A stretch of 64,000 bases of DNA from Isoetes taiwanensis (lineage: Eukaryota > Streptophyta > Lycopodiopsida > Isoetales > Isoetaceae): NCBI GenBank assembly GCA_021234155.1, contig JAJEKV010000056.1, positions 9,163,488 to 9,227,487 on the forward strand, written 5' to 3'. Under the pieces are notes generated by a model. The model did not search any database and had not been told where the DNA came from. It was given only the letters and a program-made list of their open reading frames with translations. The translations under genes were made by a program, and so were the position numbers. Each line of letters starts with the position of its first letter. Within the stretch, counting starts at the first letter, position 1. This document shows positions 56,601 to 64,000 of this stretch, piece after piece.

Positions 56601-59600
56601 GAAACGAAGTCATCTCTGCTTGCCGTGGTCCTTCTTGGGCGGATGCTATTTCTATCTTTAAGGGACACTCCTTCATTTTTGAGCAAGTTCATGAGCGAAT
56701 ACAGATATGCATTTTCTGGTCATAATACTTCATGAGCTGCTGCAAAGTTGTTGGATGTTTAAAGAGGCAATGAATGCCATCTCCCTCTTATGCTCTTGGA
56801 TGACAATCTGGGTCCTCACGGTACATTTAGATAATGAATTCTCATTAGTATTTTTGTTCCTGATGCAGATGCATTTTAGATGGAGAAATACTGGTGTGGA
56901 ACCGGATCACAAATCGTTTTGCAGATTTTGGGACAATACAAGAAATAGGTGTGTGCTGATTTTACCTTAAGAAAGTATTGAGAATATTAAAAAAGTCCTT
57001 ATATTTTTATTCACATTTGCATCTGTGTTCTCCATTTAAAAGTCATCAGCTGCATCAACAAAGTGATGGTCTATAAGGCTAAAATTCCAGAATTCAAATA
57101 TTTGGTCCTTAATAATTCGGGAGTCTTCTCTCAAGTCCATGTGACATGATACACTTTTCATGCTGTAAACGGAAAATTTAGGTTATCTTTACTATGAACA
57201 AAAAGGAAGCTGTTTTCCCAAAGTGGATTTAGAATGGGGTCTGAAGGGACAAGAATAGGAAAGTTGGATTGCTTTATACTTAATATATTTGTGGGCGTAG
57301 GTTTTTTCTAGGACATGGGTAATATTATGTTTAAAAAATGGAGGATTGTGATGCTTCCTTGATCTCTTTACAGCAAAGGCTGCCAAAGAAGGCCTTGACT
57401 CCGATCAGCAGGTGCCAATACTGCATGTGCTTATTAGAATATCTTTATCTAATATGAGCATGACACTTATGACTATCTGATTTGGTAATCTTTTGCAGCT
57501 TTGTTGTATCCTGGATCTTATGGCAATTCATTTCTATGCCAAGTTATAGCTCTTTCTCTTTTTCGATATTCTGTTGCTAGAGTCTTGTGGTAACCCAGAT
57601 CTTCATAAAATTTGAGGTTTTTCCTTTATTGGAATTAGATGTCGCATTTGACATCCTTTATGCTGGGGATACAAGCGTGATCCACCAGCCTTTATATGAA
57701 CGGCATTCTCTTCTTCGTAAGTCTGTCAATCCAGTAAAAGGAAGTCTTGAAATTTTATTACCAGATGAAGGTCTAAATCAACACCGCTCTCCAGGTACTT
57801 ATTTGGTTCATAAGATAATAAATAATCTTGGACCATCGTGATCTAGAATTTGCATTTCCAGGAGAACCACTTTGGTCTGTGATAGTATCCAATGCTGAAG
57901 AAGCTGAACATTTTTTCCAAGCAACTGTTGAGAACAGGTCTGAGCTTTAGTATCAACCGATTGGAACCATGGTTAACGCATTTTAAACATGCCAGGGATG
58001 AAGGAATAGTCCTGAAGGATTTGGATTCGAAATGGGAGCCTGGTGATCGCAGCGGAAAGTGGATCAAATTGAAACCAGATTACATTCATGCTGGATCTGA
58101 CCTTGATGTGCTAATTATTGGTAGTTCTAAGTTTCTTCTAAATAAGAGTCCCTTATTATCATTAAGAAGAGTCTAAATTACTTTATCTAGAGATTATATG
58201 CACTCTAAAAAGGGTTTTGTTATGCATACTACAACAAATGCCCAACCATCATTTTCTGCTCAAAGGTGGCTACTACGGCTCCGGTCGTCATGGTGGTGAG
58301 GTCAGTAAGTCGTACTTGTACTGTACTGCGTTTACAAAGGTCAAGAAACGAGTATTGATACCTTATAATCACATAATTCTTAAAAGCTAAAAGTTGTGGT
58401 TAAATTCCTGGAGGCGAATCTAGTTTAGACTATCACACAATTGAGAAGTTGGGACATTGCCTTCATAAATGATCCTGCGCTTTTCTCCCGCTCCCTACCT
58501 ACCTCCCTCCGTTGTTGATGCTTCTAGGCAGGTACATAAGGATGAGTCAATTTGTTCCCATGAAGGATTATTTGTGATATGATGAGTCAGTCATTTACGA
58601 GTAAAAAGGTCCAAAAAGTCGTTCTGTGCAGAAAATTGCCAAAAACATTTTGGTTTTGTAGGCTAGTAGCCTTGAACTGCCTTAATAATTTTAATTCTAA
58701 TCATGGGCTAATTTATGAATTAGGTAGCGCAATTTTTGCTTGGCATTGCAGAACGCCCTGAGTCTGGAGGCTATCCTACAAGGTCTGACAAAGCAAGATT
58801 TATGTTATTGGCTTTCCAACATCTTAATTTGAGGCTGCATTTATAGGTTTCTATCGTTCTGTAGAGTTGGTACTGGAATATCAGATGATGACCTTAATAC
58901 ACTCGTCACCAAGTTGAAACCCTATCTCAGGTACTTGGTGCCTTTTCTCTATATGAGCTTTATACTAGATACATAGTGTTTCTAATGTGCTATGAACCAG
59001 AATAGTTGAGCATAGTATCAACCTTTTCATGCTCCTGCTACAGCTTTAGAGATGTTGGAGGCTAAGATGTACAACTGTGTTTTTGGGCCATTACATCCTT
59101 AAGTACAAAGAGTTGATTATAAAGGATGTTTTGTATATTGACTTTCTTAGGATGCACAGAAACTTAAAACATGGCGACAATTATAGCTGTTTGGTAGCTT
59201 GAGTAGTGTGTCTGATATAGAGGCAGGAAGTTTAATCCGTCGAATGAACATCACTGTATGGTTTAAAGTGCAGAGGATGCAAAAATAGATTGGAATTTCA
59301 AGATACAATCGAAATATCCAATGAGTTACCAAGGACATCCATGTCGTGAAAATGGGAAAAGACAGTGGGCATGTGGGAGGAGAATGGAATGTTGAGGGAC
59401 ATGCATGTCGTGAAAATAGGAAGAGAGTGGGCATGTGGGAGGAGAATGGAATGTGGAGGGATGGTCATTAGGACATGCTGTCAAGTTCAATGTTGTCAAA
59501 ATGGGAAGGGCGGGTGAGCATGTCTGGTTGCTTGGATGGGTGTAGAAGAGCATGTGCTTTTGCTCCAACAGCAGTTACCATCCCACACTTACATCGATGG

Positions 59601-62600
59601 AATTAGCATATAATTCCAATTTGGTTTGGAAAAAGCTTTTTCTATAAATTTTGGTTTTGGTATTGGCTGTTCTCTAATTTTGTGTCTTCTCTTCTCTTGG
59701 TTATAGACGCAACGAGAAAAATATGAAAGCTCCAAGCTTTTACAAGCTAACCAATTCTGCAAAGGAGCGCCCTGATGTATGGGTTGATCAACCAGACAAG
59801 TATGTCTTTGAACTTGGTATTTGCAGGGGTAACTTTTATTCATTGTCTTTGTGCCTCCCTTAATCCCGCAGATCTGTCATATTGGAAATAACAAGTGATA
59901 TACGGACAATCAAATCAGAGGTAGTGCATGCTAGTTTCTTTGTAGACAGATTAATAAATACTTATTTCTAGTTAGAGAAAAAAATATTTCTGGTCATGGC
60001 AGGTTTTTGCAGCGCCATACAGTCTGCGCTTTCCACGAGTCCATAGAGTGCGGTATGACAAGCCATGGTATGATTGTCTGGATGTACAAGGTAACATCTT
60101 TGGCACAGTAACATTCCACTTGTATTAAAACTATTTCCATTGAAATATTTGTGAATATGTATCTGATGTGAATTAGCAAATTGAATTAGATTAGGACGTA
60201 AAATGTCTCCTTTTATTCATCTTTTAGTCACAATAGCGCATAGTGGATGGTGTTTTTTAACGAGGATATGTTCATTTTGTGGGTTTCTTCAAATTCCATT
60301 TTAATGATCTGTCAAACACATTTTGGTAATTTAGTCCATGCACATGCCTTTGTCTTGTGTTTAAGGTGCTTTACTTTCTTGACATGTTTCATCGTTTTGT
60401 ATATGATCCTGGTTTGCAATGTCGTTGTAACTCTTTTGTAATGTTTATCAAGGGGAATCGTTTTGATAGTTGTCATATTTACTGCAGCACTCGTGGAATT
60501 AGTGCATTCAAGGAATGGAAATACTGTAGATGCCCAAACCTACAAGGCACTTGGGCAGAAAAGCAAACGAGGAAAAGCTGATACTAAGGCGAGATCAAGA
60601 CTTCCTGTTGTACCATCTCATATGATTGCTACCGATGTTACAAATATCCAGAAGAGTAGCAGTATTTTCAAAGATTTAATATTTTGTATCCTTTGCCGTG
60701 TACAGTATCAAAAGGTTAGACAGGGGAATGTTTTAAATATTGCATTCTTTTTCTTTTATTTAAAGAGATAGATTTTCCAAATATTCCGGAGGGTCAAACG
60801 AAGGAGAGTGTACACAAGCTCATTGTGGGAAATGGTGGTGGATTCTCCATGAACTTGAATCAATCTGTTACCCATGTTGTTGCAGCAAATAAGAAAGGTT
60901 TGCATTATGTTATAGAATTAACAGAAACTGGGCATAGGGTTACTTTTTTTAAGAAAGGTTACGGGCAATATATTAGGCGTTAACTATGCTTGTAGACTAA
61001 AGTAAAGTGTAGTGCATTTCTGATAATACCTGTATGCCATTTGGGTCACTTATATTCATGAATGAGTTTTGTAGTATTAGAATTATTTCTTTGTTTGCAT
61101 AAGCCGTCCTCTCATTGCATCGTAGCTCCATGAATCACTTATTAATTATTCGTATTTGTCGGAAAGAATAAACAAAGAACTGACTTCTAGCATTTATACT
61201 AGGTATTCAATATGGAGCTGCAGCAAAGCATGGAGATGTCATCCACTTTACTTGGTTGATGGACTGTATTGCCCAGAAAGAACTTTTACCATTGAGGCCT
61301 AAGTATGTCATGATTTGCTTTTTGAGATGTTCAATGATGCTTTTGGTTCTGTTATATGAGAAATGTAATCCCTTTAATTTGCCAATCATTAGGTATTTGC
61401 TACAACTTTCAACTTCATCAAAAGACAAAGCGAGGAGGGATATGGATGAGTTTGGAGACTACTATTGTTTAGATGTTGATTATGAAGATCTCAAACAGGT
61501 ATACAGCTCCTTTCTTTTAGATTGAGTTCTCCCCTTACCTTACGTGCTGTTGTTACCTGTAGATACTCAACAATGTACCTGAAGACAGATTGGTTAAAGA
61601 TAAAATTAGAATCTCCCATTATAAAAGGAAGTATTGTTCAGATTCGTGGAATCTCTTCCAAGGTTGTGTTGTATACTTTCTTGATCCTGAATCTTCTTTA
61701 TCCAGGTAGATAAAATGCACTAATTATCTATATATACTAATCTCCTTTTTTAAGCCTTCCTTTGGCATTTCATAATGTTTTAGAATCTCCCATTATAAAA
61801 GGAAGTATTGTTCAGATTCGTGGAATCTCTTCCAAGGTTGTGTTGTATACTTTCTTGATCCTGAATCTTCTTTACCCAGGTAGATAAAATGCACTAATTA
61901 TCTAAATATACTAATTTCCTTTTTTAAGTCTTCCTTTGGAATTTCATAATGTTTTTATAAATTCAACTCTACTACTTGGAAATATAGATTTTATGAATAA
62001 ATTACCATGCCACGAAACTTGGAATGATATATTGGAAAGCGGGGTCTGCATCACATGTTTACTTTGAAATTCTTCAGTGACGACATTTTGGAGATTGCTC
62101 AAGCCACACTTAAAAGGCTTGAAATGGAGATTCAGATGCGTGAAGGCACAGTTTGTTCTACTCTAGATGAAGCAACACATATTGTTGCATTAGTCGCAGA
62201 AAATCACGAATTTCCATTTGAAGTGGTTTTCAACAGGTATGTGCCTTGTGTGTGCAAGCATCCTAAATTTTCTCAGTCAATTCCTGCATGCCCATGACTC
62301 CGTAACATTTTCCTTGTATTGTAGTCCTTTTTTTGTGCATAAATTGGTCGAAGGTTGTGAATGCAATTGTTGTCTTGACCTTACGGTTCTTATATTCAGT
62401 TTTTCGGAAAAGGATAGACAGCTAGTCATTTTGAGAAGAATTGAAGTTGTGAAGCATGCCTGGCTAGAGGATGCTCTAAGACAAAAAAATCGTCCAGCAG
62501 AAACTGACTACAGTCTCAGGTTTGTAATTGCTGTCATTATTACTTAAGGGATGCTATGTTAGATATTTTTTCTGTTGACATGCAGGAATGAGCAATTCAT

Positions 62601-63192
62601 TAAGTTAGCAGAAGATCAGATGCATGTGCATGAAACTGAGGAGGAAAAGAAGATTAAAATGGAACCATCCTTGCCTGTGGCACCAGTGCCCACTCCAAAG
62701 GGACCCAAAAGACATGCCACACGGAGGCGGCCCACCAGTATGGCACCATCACCTACCCCAATAAGACTTAAAAGGCCGGCTACAAAAAGAAAGCCCACCA
62801 GAAAAGCTACCAAACTTTCATACGAGAACATATCTGACGCTGATGGAATGGAAGTGTTATGCGTGCCGGAGGTTAATGAAGTGCCTGGGAACAAGGAAAC
62901 GGAGGCAAATGATTCTAAACTTATGCTGGAACCTCGAGTGGTCAAACAGGATGAGTCAGTGTATACTGACTTTCTAAATGATTTGCTGCCATCTCTGAAC
63001 TATAGCCAATGTTGTCAGGATCAGAATAAGGATCTATTTGCAAAGGTGACTGAGCAAAGCGAGGGCGAGGGCCTAAAAATAGATGTTGCACAGGTTGCAA
63101 AAAAGCAGCAGCAGCAGTTGCCCTACGTTGAAGAACCTCTAATGAAAAAGAAGAAGACTAGCTATAAGGATATTGTTCGTGATCTTTTATGA
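53653..63192 (+). CDS. LIG4: DNA ligase IV
   Basis: ATP-dependent ligase that seals double-strand breaks in non-homologous end joining with XRCC4, in the nucleus. I could splice 27 exons into one open frame of 1112 codons plus stop: 53653-53988, 54868-54959, 55043-55128, 55203-55339, 55418-55492, 55847-55938, 56052-56123, 56869-56948, 57374-57411, 57499-57505, 57639-57794, 57862-57937, 57996-58120, 58266-58300, 58724-58782, 58847-58930, 59707-59799, 59872-59920, 60003-60090, 60488-60685, 60772-60897, 61203-61302, 61393-61498, 61563-61705, 62078-62236, 62400-62519, 62586-63192. Catalytic motif KFDG with the adenylated Lys at about residue 253, [10 protein letters not shown] near 298, DEGIVLKD near 417 and [10 protein letters not shown] near 436 are all intact. 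Two BRCT domains (about 640-740 and 790-910) flank the XRCC4-binding linker [18 protein letters not shown]. The C-terminal ~200 residues are a basic/acidic tail ending [10 protein letters not shown], as in plant LIG4. All introns are GT-AG except one GC-AG after exon 2. Length is close to the ~1200 residues of other plant LIG4. Splice sites are inferred by reading, without transcript data. Confidence 0.93.
57499..57505 (+). other. LIG4: 7-nt microexon of LIG4 (exon 10)
   Basis: CTTTGTT lies between a TTTTGCAG acceptor and a GTATCC donor. Joining exon 9 (...DQQ) with CTT TGT T and AT GTC GCA of exon 11 gives QQLCYVAFD, the conserved plant LIG4 sequence, and keeps the frame. Without it the frame is lost. 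Confidence 0.82.
61608..61957 (+). repeat. 174-bp tandem duplication covering most of LIG4 exon 24 and its donor
   Basis: The unit starting AGAATCTCCCATTATAAAAG at 61608 is repeated from 61782 with a few changes. The second unit is preceded by GTTTTAG, which can serve as acceptor, and keeps the GT donor. The possible exon 24b (61784-61879) is 96 nt, in phase, and has no stop. Confidence 0.9.
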
Positions 63193-63230
63193 TCTGAGCC
63201 ATTTTGTACTTATTTGTACCATATGTTTTA

Positions 63231-63236
63231 AATAAA
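63231..63236 (+). terminator. Likely LIG4 polyadenylation signal
   Basis: AATAAA 39 nt after the TGA stop, in an AT-rich context. Confidence 0.55.
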
Positions 63237-64000
63237 TGATGATTACAGAAGTCACACTTGAAGTGTTAATAGGAGTAAAGATTCCAGTTGTATAACTTCT
63301 TAATGAATTCAATTACCAATAGCTTGCAGGCTCAAAGTCAAGGCTCTAATATCCTGACTAAGTCAATGACAACCATGGAACTTTATGCCTATGCCCCCCC
63401 TCCTCTGGCTCCTCCTCATCCTCATGGTGATAAGATCCAAATATAGTCATCACTTACTCAAGATCACCTGAATAGTTCACGAAAAATACGCGCCATTTTG
63501 TAGGGCTGACCAATATGGTTCAAACATGGCACTGACCAATATTTACGTTCGTTTGTCTTGCAGCAAGCAAACTATTGTACAAAGCATCAAATGAGTTGGG
63601 TAGTAAGCAAAAGAGTCGCATCGACTCTGAGATCTGATGCTCTTCTCCAAAAGCTTCAATTTGCTAGGTGCAGCAGTCTCGTGCCAGCACATCTCTAGAA
63701 CCTCAACATCTAAGTGCCTAATTATATGGGTCTTTTGTCATGCTTCTCAATGAAAGCATGCCACAAATCGTGACTATTTCTATTTCTATTGCTGAAATTT
63801 GTCAAAATAGGCTCTGCAAGAGACATCCCAAATATATGCCATTGCCTTGTCATCTCGGCATGCCAAACATGCAAATTAGCACAAGCTCTTGACCATTGAC
63901 AATTCTAATTAAACAGGCGCTTGTTACCTGAATCATCAAATGGCTTGCCAACCAAAGACACTGCACACTTGTTTGTAGCTCCACATTTTTTTAATACTTG
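63237..64000. other. 3' flank of LIG4
   Basis: No ORF above noise. Minus-strand patches near 63700-63900 (for example WHAEMTRQWHIFGMS, HDLWHAFIEKH) look like a decayed coding sequence but match no family I can name. Confidence 0.35.

Noticed and set aside
63330-63360. Possible retrotransposon primer site (GGCTCTAATATCCTGAC) on the - strand after LIG4
   Set aside because: Two or more mismatches to the initiator-Met site, no LTR border next to it and no downstream Gag in that direction.

Overview
The window is plant nuclear DNA: a repeat-rich, intron-rich locus whose only clearly intact host gene is a plant-type DNA ligase IV (LIG4, 53653-63192, + strand, 27 exons placed by hand). A peptide deformylase copy of the plastid/PDF1B type lies on the - strand near 6.4-7.9 kb and looks like a pseudogene. 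Plant-type Ty3/gypsy chromovirus, Ty1/copia and L1-type LINE relics and long diverged intergenic DNA suggest a large vascular-plant genome. A fern or similar lineage is only a guess.

Layout. 100-~9240 (+): 5' part of a decayed LTR retrotransposon (element 1), split by a 5.5-kb insertion carrying the deformylase copy. 9.2-14 kb: decayed, unrecognised DNA. 14-15.4 kb: remnants of a DUF7869-like transposon protein and a copia Gag. 15.65-21.9 kb: microsatellites and three LINE remnants. 21.9-23.2 kb: a GCC/CATGCCA-type minisatellite present in both orientations. 26054-49702 (-): a 23.65-kb LTR retrotransposon (element 2) with 1604-bp LTRs about 1% different, an iMet-type primer site and a polypurine tract. 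It holds a nested L1-type LINE and a later 3.58-kb tandem duplication. 50-51.1 kb: a 1.08-kb segment with 16-bp terminal inverted repeats. 53.6-63.2 kb: LIG4.

Main discovery candidate. Element 2, a chromovirus by its Gag-protease-RT-RNaseH-integrase-chromodomain order, carries about 5 kb of extra coding DNA between primer site and Gag. Its first ORF (46162-47427, 421 aa) begins with the first nine residues of mature histone H3 (ARTKQTARK) and ends with an 85-residue region that aligns without gaps to the H3 histone fold, including the tetramer-interface residues. About 325 charged residues lie between. The same C-terminal H3 fold is recognisable in element 1, so this is a family trait and not a single capture accident. 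A second extra ORF (43739-45254) is also shared by both elements. In each element five copies of a ~72-nt nested inverted repeat flank the histone-like ORF. The two elements differ in sequence there, yet the arms changed together (compensatory pairs), which argues for selection on a folded RNA or DNA structure. A retroelement encoding its own H3-like protein, a chromodomain integrase and a covarying hairpin array would be, as far as I know, undescribed.

LIG4 shows two unusual gene-structure events: a 7-nt microexon and a 174-bp tandem duplication that creates a possible extra in-frame exon of 96 nt.
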